Source of the DNA: Xanthobacter aminoxidans
GTDB lineage: Bacteria > Pseudomonadota > Alphaproteobacteria > Rhizobiales > Xanthobacteraceae
Assembly (NCBI RefSeq): GCF_023571765.1
Contig: NZ_JAMJXC010000004.1
Location: 186,001 to 250,000 of the forward strand
Direction of reading: 5' to 3'
Length of the DNA stretch: 64,000 bases
Part shown: positions 44,161 to 54,712 of the stretch, one piece after another
Numbering within the stretch: position 1 is the first letter of the stretch
Layout of the letters: every line of letters begins with the position of its first letter
Program-made: the position numbers and the translations under genes
Notes under the pieces: model-generated
The model's database searches: none
Seen by the model: only the letters and a program-made list of their open reading frames with translations
Told to the model about the DNA's origin: nothing

Positions 44161-44967
44161 TCAATCCTCCTTGATGACGCCCCGCGCGGGATGGCAGATC
44201 GGGCGCTTGCGGTCGGCATCGATGAAGGCCACCACGGCCGCCGCGAACGCCGATTCCCCGACCATCTGCCGCACCTTATCGAGGCGCTGGTCGAACGTGC
44301 CCTCGCCAAAGAAGAGGTCGCGATAGACCGCACGGGCCGCATGCAGGTCGGACTTGGTGAAGCCGCGCCGCTTCATGCCCACCACGTTGAGGCCGACCAG
44401 CTTGCCGGCCTGCCCGAGCACGTTGGCGAAGGGGATCACGTCCTCGCGCACGCCGGTGAGGCCGGAAATCATGCACTGGGCGCCGATGCGGGTGAACTGG
44501 TGCACCGCGCACTGGCCGCCGAGGAAGGTGAAGTCACCGACGCTCACATGGCCGCCGAGCACGGCATTGTTGGCGAAAATGACGCCGTTGCCCACCGTGC
44601 AGTCGTGGCCCACATGGGAGCCCGTCATCATCATCACGCCATTGCCGATGCGCGTGATGCCGCCGCCGCTCACCGTGCCCGTGCTGGCGGTCGCGTGCTC
44701 GCGAAGCATGCAATCCGTGCCGATGACGAGCTTCGTCGGCTCGCCCTTGTAATGCACCGACTGGGGCGCGGACCCCAGAGAGGCGAAGGGGAAGACCTGG
44801 GTGCGCGCACCGATGGTGGTGACGCCCTGGATGACCACATGGGCGTGCAGCTTCACGCCCGCTTCGAGCACCACATCGGGACCGAGGATGGCATAGGGAC
44901 CGATCTCGACATCATCCGCGAGCCCCGCCGGGTTCTCCACCCGGGCGGTGGGATCGATCTTCGCCAC
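44161..44967 (-). CDS. lpxA: UDP-N-acetylglucosamine O-acyltransferase LpxA
   Basis: LpxA transfers the first hydroxyacyl chain to UDP-GlcNAc. The 268-residue left-handed beta-helix protein has hexapeptide repeats (IDPTARVENPAGLADDVEIGPYAILGPDVVLEAG), the catalytic His in VMMMTGSHVGHDCTVGNGVIFANNAVLGGHV, and NVVGMKRRGFTKSDLHAARAVYR. GTG 44967 overlaps the fabZ stop by one base (TAGTG). Confidence 0.95.
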   Translation of the reverse strand: MAKIDPTARVENPAGLADDVEIGPYAILGPDVVLEAGVKLHAHVVIQGVTTIGARTQVFPFASLGSAPQSVHYKGEPTKLVIGTDCMLREHATASTGTVSGGGITRIGNGVMMMTGSHVGHDCTVGNGVIFANNAVLGGHVSVGDFTFLGGQCAVHQFTRIGAQCMISGLTGVREDVIPFANVLGQAGKLVGLNVVGMKRRGFTKSDLHAARAVYRDLFFGEGTFDQRLDKVRQMVGESAFAAAVVAFIDADRKRPICHPARGVIKED

Positions 44968-45473
44968 TAGCTGTTCTCCACGATCATCGCGCCGACTTTG
45001 GCCTCGGCCACCAGCTCGCCGCGCACCTTGGCCTCGCCTCGGTACCACCACATGTTGCGGCGGCGGCTGATGCGGGTCATGTGGTATTCGAGCACATCTC
45101 CCGGCACCACGGGCCGGCGGAACTTCGCCTCGTCGATGGTCATGAAATAGACCAGCGAGGGCTTCTCCTTGTTTTCCTTGCCCAGCACGCAGACGACGCC
45201 CGCGGTCTGCGCCATGCCCTCGATGATGAGCACACCCGGCATCACCGGATTGCCCGGGAAGTGGCCGAGGAAGTGCGGCTCGTTGGCGGTGACGTTCTTG
45301 ACGCCGATGCAGGAGAGATCGCCGTCGATCTGCTCCACGCGATCCACCATCAGGATGGGATAGCGGTGCGGCAGGCAGGCGAGCACCCTCTGGATGTCCG
45401 CGCTGCCGAGCACCTTGGGGGCTTCGGCCTGGGCCGCGCCGGCTTCGCCGGCTGCGCGCGTGGTGTCGTTCAT
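44967..45473 (-). CDS. fabZ: 3-hydroxyacyl-ACP dehydratase FabZ
   Basis: FabZ dehydrates 3-hydroxyacyl-ACP in fatty acid synthesis, balancing acyl chains between phospholipid and lipid A. The 168-residue hot-dog protein has [43 protein letters not shown] with catalytic His and Glu, and [15 protein letters not shown] 45473 overlaps the lpxD stop as ATGA. The N-terminal 30 residues are Ala-rich and variable. Confidence 0.95.
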   Translation of the reverse strand: MNDTTRAAGEAGAAQAEAPKVLGSADIQRVLACLPHRYPILMVDRVEQIDGDLSCIGVKNVTANEPHFLGHFPGNPVMPGVLIIEGMAQTAGVVCVLGKENKEKPSLVYFMTIDEAKFRRPVVPGDVLEYHMTRISRRRNMWWYRGEAKVRGELVAEAKVGAMIVENS

Positions 45474-46567
45474 TCCTGCGGTCCTTCCCCTTCCTCGTCG
45501 TCCTTGCCCCGGCGGGCGCCGGCGGCGGCGATGCGCCTGAGCGTCGCCACCTCGCGGAACCACTCACGCACAGGCTTAGCCGGCGAACCGCCCCAGCGCA
45601 CGCCGGGGGGCACGTCGCCCTTCACGTTGCTGGAAGCAGCGATCTGCGCGCCGGTGCCGATGGTGACATGGCCGACCACCCCCACCTGCCCGCCGAGCAT
45701 CACGAAATCACCGAGCGTGGTGGAGCCCGAGATGCCGGTCTGGGACACCACGATGCAATGGCGGCCGATCACCACGTTGTGGGCAATCTGCACCAGATTG
45801 TCGATCTTGGTGCCCTCGCCGATCACCGTGTCGGTGATGGCGCCGCGATCGATGGTGGTGTTGGCGCCGATCTCGGCATTGTCCTGGACCACAACCCGGC
45901 CGAGCTGGGGCACCTTCACATGGCCAGCAGGGCTCGGCTGGTAGCCGAAGCCGTCGGAGCCGATGCGCGCGCCGGCATGGATGATGACGCCGTTGCCCAG
46001 ATAAGCGTGGATCACGCTTGCACCGGGCCCGATGGCGCAGTTGCGGCCGATGCGCACGTTCGGACCGACAATGGCACCGGCGCAGATGACAGTGCCCGCG
46101 CCGATCTCGGCGGCGGGGCCGATGACGGCGCCCGGATCGACCGTCACCCCATCCTCCAGCCGCGCCTTCGGATGGACCTGAGCGCCGGGCGCGACACCCT
46201 CATGGCCGAAGATCGGCAGCGGGCGGAGCGCGGCCGGAAACATGCGCCGCGACACGGCAAGGAAGGCGGCAGCCGGACGCGGGGCAATCAGCAGGGGCAG
46301 GCCGGCCGGAGCCTTGGGGGCAAAGCGATCGGAGGTGATGAGCGCGCCGGCGCGCACGCTGCCGAGCTTCTCCGCGAACAGGAAGGAATCGCAGAAGGCG
46401 AGTTCGTCGGGGCCGGCGGTTTCCAGCGTGCCGAGGCCGCTGATGCGCCGGGCACCAAGCTCAGCCTCCTCCGCGGGGCTCGAAGCGGCAAGCCGCGCTC
46501 CCGAGAGGGTTGCCACTTCCGCGAGGGTCAGCGGCTCCGGAAGCGGGAAGAAGAGGTCGTGACTCAT
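45470..46567 (-). CDS. lpxD: UDP-3-O-(3-hydroxyacyl)glucosamine N-acyltransferase LpxD
   Basis: LpxD adds the N-linked hydroxyacyl chain in lipid A synthesis. The 365-residue protein has an N-terminal uridine-binding domain ([23 protein letters not shown]), hexapeptide repeats from about residue 115, and [66 protein letters not shown], the family signature including the catalytic His. ATG 46567 is chosen by family start. Confidence 0.95.
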   Translation of the reverse strand: MSHDLFFPLPEPLTLAEVATLSGARLAASSPAEEAELGARRISGLGTLETAGPDELAFCDSFLFAEKLGSVRAGALITSDRFAPKAPAGLPLLIAPRPAAAFLAVSRRMFPAALRPLPIFGHEGVAPGAQVHPKARLEDGVTVDPGAVIGPAAEIGAGTVICAGAIVGPNVRIGRNCAIGPGASVIHAYLGNGVIIHAGARIGSDGFGYQPSPAGHVKVPQLGRVVVQDNAEIGANTTIDRGAITDTVIGEGTKIDNLVQIAHNVVIGRHCIVVSQTGISGSTTLGDFVMLGGQVGVVGHVTIGTGAQIAASSNVKGDVPPGVRWGGSPAKPVREWFREVATLRRIAAAGARRGKDDEEGEGPQE

Positions 46568-47023
46568 GACGGATACGCCCAGACGCCGGAGGACGGAACA
46601 GGAGGTTTCACGTACGCGCCAAGGAGGCCTCCGGGCAAGCCCCAAGCACGCGCAAATCCCAGCCGCAGGTCGGCCTCAACCGCAGCGGGGGCAGCTTTGA
46701 GCAAGACATTCCATCGGGAAGGCGCCCAGCTGCCGGCATCACCCGGCGGTGCGGCATTCGCCCTTACGGATGATCGTGGGGTTGGCTGGCGCGGGATCAG
46801 CAAGGCGGAACGACGACCACGGCACCGTGACGCGGAAGACAGCGCGCGGCGGAAGGTCTCGCAGGAGAGGCGGTGCTGCAGGAGCTTGCTCGCGTGGTGG
46901 AAATGCGCCTCTCCCATAACGACACTGCCTCCCCGATGCAACGCACCGGAGAGGCAGGGAAGAGGTCTCATCCCGTTGGAGCTTCGGAAGCGAAAGCCGC
47001 CGCAGCTCTTCCGTAGAGCCAGA
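46568..47023. other. 456-base gap between bamA and lpxD, no gene seen
   Basis: Frames here are open by base composition only and give Arg/Ser/Pro-rich products without motifs. It should contain the end of the bamA transcript and possibly a promoter for lpxD, but no terminator or promoter can be named with confidence. Confidence 0.5.
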
Positions 47024-49522
47024 TCAGAAGCGGGTACCGCCGGAGAAGCGGAACGCCTGGGTCTGGTCGAACTGGGCCTGCGAGAGCACCCAGGCATAAT
47101 CGAAGCGCAGCGGACCGAAGGGCGACTGCCAGATCAAGCTGACACCGACCGAGGAGCGGATCGCGTCGTCGTCATAGACGCAGACGTTGTTGTAGCCCCA
47201 AGTCTTGCCAATGCTCGGGCAGTTCACCAGGTTCGGCTTGCCGTAGAAGTTGCTGCCGTCCCAGTTGTACACGCCGGGGAACTTCGTCGGGCCGCCGTAG
47301 TCGAACAGCGAGCCAGCGTCCGCGAAGATCGCGCCCTTCATGCCGATATCCTTGGGAAGGAAGGCGAAGGGGAACTGGATTTCCGCGGAGACACCCCAGT
47401 AGGTCGTGCCGCCAAGCGCGTTCAGCTGGTTGTTGTAGCAATTGTAGGAGAGCGGCGTGCCGGCGTTCGATGCCGCGCAGGGCGCGATATCGCGGGGGCC
47501 GATACCGGACGGCGCGAAACCGCGGACGAGGTTCGGACCCATGTAGAAGTTGTCCAGCACGTCCAGGTCCTGATTGCCCCAGGACGAGACATAGCCAGCC
47601 TGTGCGCGCAGGATGAGCACGCTGTCGTACGGCAGCGGGGTGTAGTGCCGGAAGTCACCCGTGGTGCGGATGAAGTTCACGTCGCCGCCCACGCCCGCCA
47701 GGTCCTGCTTCAGCTCGGCGTAGATGCCCTGGGTCGGGCTCTGGTTGTTGTCGAGCGAATTGAACGACAGCGTGTAGCCCAGCGCCGAGGTGATGGTCGC
47801 ACCCTGAGCAGCTGCATCACGAATGGCCCAGGAGATGGACGTGGCGCAGTAGCTGTAGGGCAGCGTGCCGACATCGCCGTAGTTGCTGCAGAGGTTGATC
47901 GAGCGCTGATAGAGGTTGTAGCGCAGGGCCAGCGTGATCTCGTCAGTGATGGGCAGGCCGAAGCGCAGGCCGCCACCGACCATGTTGGTGCCGTAAGGCG
48001 TGTAGCTCGTGGTCTCGGTGTTCTTCCAGTAGAGGTCGAAACCGGCCGCGAGGCGATAGCCGAGGAAGTAGGGCTCGGTGAAGGAGAATTCCGCACCCTG
48101 CGAGTACTGGCCCAGCGTGCCGGAGACCTTCACGTACTGGCCGCGGCCGAGGAAGTTCTTCTCGCCCAGCGAGACCTCGCCGATGATGCCGTCCGCAGTC
48201 GAGTAGCCGCCGGAGATGGAGAACTCGCCCGTGGGCTGGTCTTCCACGTCCACCGCGAGGATCACACGATCCGGCGCGGAGCCGGGCTCGGTGGTGATCT
48301 TCACGTTCTTGAAGTAGCCGAGGTTGCGCAGCCGGCGCTCGGCCCGATCGACCAGCACGCGGTTGTAGGCGTCGCCCTCGCCGATATCGAACTCGCGACG
48401 GATGACGTAATCGCGGGTGCGGGTGTTGCCGCGGATCTCGATGCGCTCGATGTAGACCCGCGGGCCTTCCTCAAGCACGAACGCGACGTTGATGAGCTTG
48501 GCCTGGAAGTCGCGATCGCCGCGCGGACGCACCTGGGCGAAGGCGTAGCCAGACTTGGACGCCTCAATGGTCAGGTTCTCGACCGACTTCTCGACCAGTT
48601 CGGCGTTGTAGATCTGGCCATCCTGCGCACGCACCACGCGCTTCAGGGAGTCCGCGGAGAGATCGCGGATGTTGGAGATCACGTCGACCTTACCGAAGCG
48701 GTACTGGTCGCCCTCCTCCAACGTGAACGTGAGGACATAGCCGCCGCCGGCGGGATCGAGCTCGGCGGTCGCGCCGATGATGCGGAAGTCGGCATAGCCG
48801 TTCTTCAGGTAGAAGCGGCGCAGCAACTCCTGGTCCGAGTTCACCCGGTCCGGATCATAGGCGTCGGTGGACTTCAGGAACGACAGCCAGTTGGTCTGGG
48901 TCGTGGAGATGACGTCCTTCAGCTTCCAGTCCGAGAAGGCCTTGTTGCCGACGAACTTGATGTCCTTGATGCCGGTCTTGTCGCCTTCCTTGATCTCGAA
49001 GACCAGATCGACGCGGCCGTTGCCGCGGTCGATGGTGACCGGGTTCACGCGCACGTCGCTGCGGCCCGACCGGCGATAGATCTCGATGATGCGCTGGGTG
49101 TCAGCCTGAACGACCGACTTGTTGAACGGCCCACGGGGCTTGGACTGAACCTCGCCCTCCAGCACCTCGTCCTTGATCTTCTTGTTGCCCTCGAAGACGA
49201 CGCGGTTGATCACCTCGTTCTCGGCCACCCGCACCACGATGCGGCCACCGGACTGATTGATCTGCACGTCGGAGAACAGGCCCGTGGCGTAGAGCGCCTT
49301 CCAGGCCTCGTCGATCTTGGCGGCCGTATAGGGACCGGAGCCGAAATAGGAGCGGATGGTATCCGCATCCACACGGCGGTTGCCCTCAACCACGATGGAG
49401 CTGGACTGGGCTGCGGCGGGGGACGCCACGACGAGAGAACCGGCCACCGAACCCGCCGCAACGCAGGCGGCGAGACCAAAGGCGGCGGCCAGATTTCTCA
49501 GGACCCGGAGCTTAGCAGTCAT
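47024..49522 (-). CDS. bamA: Outer membrane protein assembly factor BamA
   Basis: BamA inserts beta-barrel proteins into the outer membrane. The 832-residue precursor has a signal peptide (to about residue 39, SPAAAQ), five POTRA domains (for example SSIVVEGNRRVDADTIRSYF, NRVVFEGNKKIKDEVLEGEV, IERIEIRGNTRTRDYVIRREFDIGEGDAYN), and a C-terminal barrel with the VRGFAPSGIGPRD (VRGF) loop-6 motif and a terminal Phe (FSGGTRF). It follows rseP after 206 bases and precedes lpxD. Confidence 0.96.
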   Translation of the reverse strand: MTAKLRVLRNLAAAFGLAACVAAGSVAGSLVVASPAAAQSSSIVVEGNRRVDADTIRSYFGSGPYTAAKIDEAWKALYATGLFSDVQINQSGGRIVVRVAENEVINRVVFEGNKKIKDEVLEGEVQSKPRGPFNKSVVQADTQRIIEIYRRSGRSDVRVNPVTIDRGNGRVDLVFEIKEGDKTGIKDIKFVGNKAFSDWKLKDVISTTQTNWLSFLKSTDAYDPDRVNSDQELLRRFYLKNGYADFRIIGATAELDPAGGGYVLTFTLEEGDQYRFGKVDVISNIRDLSADSLKRVVRAQDGQIYNAELVEKSVENLTIEASKSGYAFAQVRPRGDRDFQAKLINVAFVLEEGPRVYIERIEIRGNTRTRDYVIRREFDIGEGDAYNRVLVDRAERRLRNLGYFKNVKITTEPGSAPDRVILAVDVEDQPTGEFSISGGYSTADGIIGEVSLGEKNFLGRGQYVKVSGTLGQYSQGAEFSFTEPYFLGYRLAAGFDLYWKNTETTSYTPYGTNMVGGGLRFGLPITDEITLALRYNLYQRSINLCSNYGDVGTLPYSYCATSISWAIRDAAAQGATITSALGYTLSFNSLDNNQSPTQGIYAELKQDLAGVGGDVNFIRTTGDFRHYTPLPYDSVLILRAQAGYVSSWGNQDLDVLDNFYMGPNLVRGFAPSGIGPRDIAPCAASNAGTPLSYNCYNNQLNALGGTTYWGVSAEIQFPFAFLPKDIGMKGAIFADAGSLFDYGGPTKFPGVYNWDGSNFYGKPNLVNCPSIGKTWGYNNVCVYDDDAIRSSVGVSLIWQSPFGPLRFDYAWVLSQAQFDQTQAFRFSGGTRF

Positions 49523-49728
49523 ATGGTGCGCAACCTTGAAATTTCGTTGTTCTCGAACCCGCCGCCTTCCCCGGACAAACGCACCGGGCACAGGGACGGA
49601 TTCTCACCCTGCGTTGCCGCTTGTACAGGCTTTTACCGCAGGTGCAAACCAAGCCGCGGCTGAAGACTGCCCTTTTCCGGGGACCGTTGCGCGCTCGCCA
49701 CGACCCCGGTGCGACAAATCAAAATCCC

Positions 49729-50886
49729 TTACATTGCAGCAATATGCAGCACGTCGTTCCAGGTGGCGAAGATCATCAGCATGAGCACCAGCGCAAGGCC
49801 GATACGGAAGCCGATGTCCTGCGTCCGCGCACTCAGCGGGCGGCCACGGATCGCCTCGAAAGCGTAGAACAGAAGGTGTCCGCCATCCAACAGCGGGATG
49901 GGAAAGAGGTTAAGCAATCCGATAGACACAGACAGCACCGCCGCCAGGGAAAGGAGTGCCCCGATACCAAATGTCGCGACCTGCCCGGAGACCTGGGCGA
50001 TGCGGATGGGTCCGCCGAGCTGATCGGCCGACTCGCGCCCGGCCACGAGGCCGCCGAGGTAGTCGAAGGTGCGGGCCACCACGAACCAGGTTTCCTGCAC
50101 GCCCATGCCGACGGCCTCGACCGGGCCGAAACGCTGAGTCGTCACGTCACCCGCCGCCAGCGAGCGCGAGATTCCCAAAAGGCCGGTGCGATGACTGTTG
50201 CCGAAGGGGTCCTTGACCTCCTTCAGCTCGGGCGTGGCCGTCAGCGTGACCTGCCGATCGCCGCGCTCGACGGTGAAGGCGAGCGGCTGGCCGGCGTGAG
50301 AGCCGACGATGCGCTGCATGTCGGAGAAGCTGTCCACCTTGGCGCCGTCGATCTCCAGAACGAGATCGCCGGGCTTGAACCCGGCCATTTCCGCGGCGCT
50401 GCCGGGGTTGATCTGGTCCACGCGCGGTGCCGTCACCTGCTTGCCGAACACCATGAAGACGATGGCGAAGATCGCGATCGCCAGCAGGAAATTGGCGACG
50501 GGGCCGGCGGCGACGATGGCCGCGCGCCAGGCGACCGGCTTGTAGAAGAAGCTTTCGTTGCGCTCGGCGGCGGTCATCTGGGAGAGGCGCGCGGCATCGG
50601 GCGTGGACGCAGCGTCTTCATCGCCGAAGAAACGCACATAGCCGCCGAGGGGCACCGCGGCGATGCGCCAGCGGGTGCCGTGCCGGTCGTTGAAGCCGAC
50701 GATCTCCGGTCCGAAGCCCAGCGAGAAGGTGACCACCCGGACGCCGGCGCGGCGCGCCACCCAGAAATGGCCGAGCTCGTGGAAGAACACCACCAGCGTC
50801 AGGACGAACAGGAAAGGGATGACGTAACCAAGAAGAGTGGAGGACAGCGTGCCAAGGTTCGCACCGAGACCGGAAATCACGTCCAT
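49729..50886 (-). CDS. rseP: RIP metalloprotease RseP (site-2 protease)
   Basis: RseP cleaves transmembrane substrates such as anti-sigma factors. The 385-residue protein has the zinc motif FFHELGHFWVARR, FGPEIVGFNDRHGTRWRIAAVPLGGYVRFFGDE, a single PDZ domain (GSAAEMAGFKPGDLVLEIDGAKVDSFSDM) and NLFPIPLLDGGHLLFYAFEAIRGRP with the third zinc ligand. E. coli RseP has two PDZ domains. GAGGA precedes two adjacent ATG codons (50889, 50886); 50886 has better spacing. Confidence 0.95.
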   Translation of the reverse strand: MDVISGLGANLGTLSSTLLGYVIPFLFVLTLVVFFHELGHFWVARRAGVRVVTFSLGFGPEIVGFNDRHGTRWRIAAVPLGGYVRFFGDEDAASTPDAARLSQMTAAERNESFFYKPVAWRAAIVAAGPVANFLLAIAIFAIVFMVFGKQVTAPRVDQINPGSAAEMAGFKPGDLVLEIDGAKVDSFSDMQRIVGSHAGQPLAFTVERGDRQVTLTATPELKEVKDPFGNSHRTGLLGISRSLAAGDVTTQRFGPVEAVGMGVQETWFVVARTFDYLGGLVAGRESADQLGGPIRIAQVSGQVATFGIGALLSLAAVLSVSIGLLNLFPIPLLDGGHLLFYAFEAIRGRPLSARTQDIGFRIGLALVLMLMIFATWNDVLHIAAM

Positions 50887-50990
50887 CATCGTTCCTCTTC
50901 TCCCGGGCGCCCGCAGGCGGGCTAACCCTACACACTTATCCCGCGCTCGCCAGCCTCGGGACACCGGCCCCGCGCGGCCGAAGACCGCTC

Positions 50991-52160
50991 TTAGGACGCC
51001 TTTGCGGCAAACTTGGGCAGGAGTCCGGAGGCTGTGCGGCGCGCAAGCTGGTCTGCCTCCAGCGCATCGGCGATGCTCGAAGGTGCCGGACCACCATTGA
51101 TGCGGTCGAGGGTCGCTCCGACGATATCGGTTATGCCGTAAAAGCCGATCCGCCCGTCCAGATAGGCCGCAACGGCGATCTCGTTCGCCGCATTGAGGAC
51201 GGTGGCGGCCATGCCGCCCTGCTTCAGCACCGCGCGGGCAAGAGCGAGCGCCGGGAATCGGCTGACGTCCGGCGCTTCGAAGCTGAGGCGGCCGAGGGCC
51301 ACGAGGTCGAGCTTGCGGCAGGAGGTGGCCACCCGCTCGGGATAGGCGAGGCAATGGGCGATGGGCACGCACATGTCGGGCAGTGCCAGCCCTGCGGTCA
51401 CCGATCCGTCGATGAAGGAGACGAGGCCGTGCACCACCGACTCAGCATGCACCACCGCGTCGAGCTGGTCAGCGGTGACGGAGAACAGGTGCTGGGCCTC
51501 GATCAGCTCCAGCCCCTTGTTCATGAGCGTCGCGGAATCGATGGTGACCTTGGCGCCCATGTTCCAGTTGGGATGCTTCAGCGCGTCCTGCGGCAAAGCG
51601 CGGGCGATCTCCTCCCGGCTCTTGAGGCGGAAGGGACCGCCGGAGGCCGTGAGCGTGATCTTCTCCACCGCCTTGTGGGGACCGGCCGCCAGCGCCTGGA
51701 AGATGGCGTTGTGCTCGGAATCCACCGGGAGGATTTCGGTTTCCAGCCGCGCCGCCTCGGCCATGAAGAATGCGCCGGCGGCGACGAGGCATTCCTTGTT
51801 GGCAAGAGCGATGCGCCGGCCGGGCGCGAACGCGGCGACCGTGGGGGCAAGGCCGGCACAACCGACGATGGCGCTCACCACCACGTCGGTATCCCGCCGC
51901 GCGGCTTCCAGTACCGCCTCGGGGCCGGCGCCGCACGCGATGCCGCTGCCGGAAAGAGCATCCTTCAGCGCCGCGCCACCGGAGGGGTCCGCCAGCGCCG
52001 CGAAGCGGGCGTCCAGGGCTCGCGCGGTCTCGGCAAGGGCTGCGGCGTCGCGTCCGCCGGCCACGGCCTCGACCCGGTAGAGGTCCGGCGCATCCGCGAG
52101 GACCTTGCGGACACTGTGGCCAATGGAGCCCGTGGCCCCGAGCACGGAGAGACGTTTCAT
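50991..52160 (-). CDS. dxr: 1-deoxy-D-xylulose-5-phosphate reductoisomerase
   Basis: Dxr makes 2-C-methyl-D-erythritol 4-phosphate, the committed step of MEP-pathway isoprenoid synthesis. The 389-residue protein has LGATGSIGHSVRKVL, LANKECLVAAG, PVDSEHNAIFQAL, LTASGGPFR, NWNMGAKVTIDSATLMNKGLELIEA and LFSVTADQLDAVVHAESVVHGLVSFIDGS. Start ATG 52160 matches the family (MKRLSVLG). It follows cdsA by 10 bases. Confidence 0.96.
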   Translation of the reverse strand: MKRLSVLGATGSIGHSVRKVLADAPDLYRVEAVAGGRDAAALAETARALDARFAALADPSGGAALKDALSGSGIACGAGPEAVLEAARRDTDVVVSAIVGCAGLAPTVAAFAPGRRIALANKECLVAAGAFFMAEAARLETEILPVDSEHNAIFQALAAGPHKAVEKITLTASGGPFRLKSREEIARALPQDALKHPNWNMGAKVTIDSATLMNKGLELIEAQHLFSVTADQLDAVVHAESVVHGLVSFIDGSVTAGLALPDMCVPIAHCLAYPERVATSCRKLDLVALGRLSFEAPDVSRFPALALARAVLKQGGMAATVLNAANEIAVAAYLDGRIGFYGITDIVGATLDRINGGPAPSSIADALEADQLARRTASGLLPKFAAKAS

Positions 52161-52170
52161 GGGGAGCGTC

Positions 52171-52983
52171 CTACCACAAAAGCAGACCGGCCGCCGGATC
52201 GCCCGCATTGCGCAGCACCGCGACGACGACCGCCACCAGTGCGGCGGCGGCGAAGCCGTCCAGCCGGTCGAGCAGGCCGCCATGGCCGGGAATGAGCCGG
52301 CTCGCATCCTTCACGCCGAACAGGCGCTTCACCGCCGATTCCGCGAGGTCGCCGGCCTGGCTGACGATGCTGAGCAGGAGGGAAAGGCCGGTGAGCGGCA
52401 GCAAGGCCGGCGCGCCGGAGGCGTAGGCGACCGCGAGGCCGCAGAGGGTTCCGAGCAGCGTTCCGCCGATGGCGCCCGACCACGTCTTGTTCGGCGAAAC
52501 CCGCGGCCACAGCTTCGGGCCACCCAGCGCACGGCCGGTGAAATAGGCGAAGATGTCCGTCGCCCAGACGATGGCGCACAGATAGAGCACAGCGGAAAGG
52601 CCCAGCGGCGAGGTGCCGCGCAAGACCACCACCGGAAGGGCCGCGCTGGCCGCCGCGAGCACCCCGAGCATGGCCCACGCGCTCTGCCGCGGCACGGCGA
52701 GGCTGCAGGCTGCAGCCCCCAGCACGGCGACGCTGAAGGCCCAGGTGGGCTCGGCCATCACCGCCAGCACACCGCCGGCAACGATGCCGAGGCCGCCAAG
52801 GCCGAGATAGACCGGGCGATGATCGAGGCGCGCGATCACCGCCCATTCATTGAGAACGAGGAGGCCGGCCGCCACCCACAGCACAGCGAAGGGGATGCCG
52901 CCATACCAAGCGGTGGCGAGCACCACCGGCACGAGCACGAGGGCGGAAAGGGTGCGATGTCCGAGATCGGAGCCGAAATGCAC
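52171..52983 (-). CDS. cdsA: Phosphatidate cytidylyltransferase CdsA
   Basis: CdsA makes CDP-diacylglycerol, precursor of all phospholipids. The 270-residue multispan protein ends with the family signature (LWPRVSPNKTWSGAIGGTLLGTLCGL and SQAGDLAESAVKRLFGVKDASRLIPGHGGLLDRLDG). The start is GTG 52983 (MHFGSDLGHRTLSAL), 5 bases after the uppS stop. About eight hydrophobic segments are visible. Confidence 0.94.
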   Translation of the reverse strand: MHFGSDLGHRTLSALVLVPVVLATAWYGGIPFAVLWVAAGLLVLNEWAVIARLDHRPVYLGLGGLGIVAGGVLAVMAEPTWAFSVAVLGAAACSLAVPRQSAWAMLGVLAAASAALPVVVLRGTSPLGLSAVLYLCAIVWATDIFAYFTGRALGGPKLWPRVSPNKTWSGAIGGTLLGTLCGLAVAYASGAPALLPLTGLSLLLSIVSQAGDLAESAVKRLFGVKDASRLIPGHGGLLDRLDGFAAAALVAVVVAVLRNAGDPAAGLLLW

Positions 52984-52988
52984 GTGGG

Positions 52989-53819
52989 TCAGGGTCCGGG
53001 GCGAGGCGTCACGCCGCCGAACCGCCGGTCGCGCCGGGCATATTCGTCGATGGCCGCGATGAGGGCGGCCTTGTCGAAGTCAGGCCAGTAGATGGGCAGG
53101 AACACGAATTCCGAATAGGCGGCCTGCCACAGCAGGAAATTCGACAGCCGCTGCTCGCCGGAGGTGCGCACGATGAGGTCGGGATCAGGGATGCCGGCGG
53201 TTTCGAGCCGCTGGGAGATCATCTCCACATCCACGTCCTCGGGCTTCACCCGCCCGGCCGCCACATCCGCCGCGATGCGCGCCACGGCCGAGGCAATCTC
53301 CTGCCGCGCGCCGTAATTGAAGGCGACGACCAGCGTCAACCCGGTGTTGGTGCAGGTCAATGCCTCGGCATCGTCCAGAAGCTGGCGGATGTCGGGGGCA
53401 AGGCCCGCCCGCTCGCCGATCACCTTCACCCGCACGTTGGCGGAATTGAGCTCGGCGAGATCGTGCCGCAGGAAGAACTTCAGCAGGCGCATCAGCTCCG
53501 TCACCTCGGTGACGGGACGCGACCAGTTCTCCGAGGAGAAGCTGTAGATGGTGAGGAAGCGGATGCCGATTTCGCGAGCGGCGCGCACGCACCGGCGCAG
53601 CGCTTCGACGCCCCGGCGATGCCCTTCCACACGCGGCAGCTTGCGGGACGTGGCCCAGCGACCGTTGCCGTCCATGATGACACCGACGTGCACCGGGACG
53701 CACCGGGGCGCCGCGGCGGGCGTCGGCTGACCGGCCGCCACGGGGGCGGCCGACGACGTCCGGCCGGGAACAGCGGCTTCGCTCGCGGCGCGCAGGGTCA
53801 TGGCTTGCTCAGGGCTCAC
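52989..53819 (-). CDS. uppS: Di-trans,poly-cis-decaprenylcistransferase (undecaprenyl diphosphate synthase)
   Basis: UppS elongates farnesyl diphosphate to undecaprenyl diphosphate, the lipid carrier of cell-wall synthesis. The 276-residue cis-prenyltransferase has [13 protein letters not shown] with the catalytic Asp, [29 protein letters not shown], and [27 protein letters not shown]. The first 45 residues are an Ala/Pro-rich extension; GTG 53819 or ATG 53801 may be the start. Confidence 0.95.
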   Translation of the reverse strand: MSPEQAMTLRAASEAAVPGRTSSAAPVAAGQPTPAAAPRCVPVHVGVIMDGNGRWATSRKLPRVEGHRRGVEALRRCVRAAREIGIRFLTIYSFSSENWSRPVTEVTELMRLLKFFLRHDLAELNSANVRVKVIGERAGLAPDIRQLLDDAEALTCTNTGLTLVVAFNYGARQEIASAVARIAADVAAGRVKPEDVDVEMISQRLETAGIPDPDLIVRTSGEQRLSNFLLWQAAYSEFVFLPIYWPDFDKAALIAAIDEYARRDRRFGGVTPRPGP

Positions 53820-53870
53820 ACCTTCGTCCTCAAACCGCGTTGGCTCTCAAACCGCCGCCGCTGTCCCCGC

Positions 53871-54434
53871 TCAGACGGACAGGATTTCCTTTTCCTTCTG
53901 GGCGAGCGTCTGATCGATCTCGGCGATGGTCTCGTCGGTCGCCTTCTGGACGTCCTTGGACAGGCGGTCGAGTTCATCGGAACCCATCTCGCTGTCCTTT
54001 TCCAGCTTCTTCAGCAGGTCCATCCCGTCGCGACGCACATGACGTACCGCGACCCGGGCGGCCTCGGCATACTTGTGCGCAACCTTGACGAGTTCCTGCC
54101 GGCGCTCCTGGTTGAGTTCGGGGATGCGCAGGCGCAGCACCTGGCCTTCCGTCGCCGGATTGAGGCCGAGATTCGAATCGCGGATCGCCTTCTCGACGGC
54201 GTTCACCATGCCGCGGTCCCACACCTGCACGGAGAGCATGCGGGCCTCGGGCACGGACACGGTGGCAACCTGGTTCAGCGGCATCCGCGCGCCATAGGCC
54301 TCGATCGTGATCGGCTCGAGAAGGCTGGCCGAGGCACGGCCGGTGCGCAGGCCGCCCAGCTCGTCCCTGAGCACGCCGACCGCGCCATGCATGCGGCGCT
54401 TGAGATCGGCCATGTCGAAGGTCCCGGTGGTCAT
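53871..54434 (-). CDS. frr: Ribosome recycling factor
   Basis: Frr splits post-termination ribosomes together with EF-G. The 187-residue protein has [87 protein letters not shown] and [39 protein letters not shown]. Length and motifs are standard. It lies between pyrH (278-base gap upstream without a gene) and uppS. Confidence 0.97.
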   Translation of the reverse strand: MTTGTFDMADLKRRMHGAVGVLRDELGGLRTGRASASLLEPITIEAYGARMPLNQVATVSVPEARMLSVQVWDRGMVNAVEKAIRDSNLGLNPATEGQVLRLRIPELNQERRQELVKVAHKYAEAARVAVRHVRRDGMDLLKKLEKDSEMGSDELDRLSKDVQKATDETIAEIDQTLAQKEKEILSV

Positions 54435-54712
54435 GACTATCCTCTGTCTTCAAGATCGCGGGCACGCTTCATTCGCACGGAAACGTTTCTGATTCCATGC
54501 GAACGCGCGGTTCCTGGCGGGAAAGGCGCGGCGGGAGGAGCCCTGGTCGAGGTTGCGGCTTGCCCGGACATGACAGGACGGCACGGCAATTCAGTGGCCA
54601 TGCCGCACGCGGCGCGACCAGGGCGATGCCCGGGCCCCAGCCTTCTGCCTGCATCCGTCGACAGCGCCCCCTGTCCTTCCGGAAAACTCAAGCCGCGATC
54701 CGTCTCGCCGGA

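Noticed and set aside
46564-47097. A 177-codon minus-strand frame between bamA and lpxD
   Set aside because: It is Arg/Ser/Pro-rich, starts inside bamA in another frame, and shows no conserved motif or ribosome site.
45668-49663. A plus-strand frame open for about 1330 codons opposite bamA and lpxD
   Set aside because: It mirrors the codon pattern of the minus-strand genes in a GC-rich genome and its product is His/Glu/Arg-rich without any motif; bamA and lpxD are certain on the other strand.
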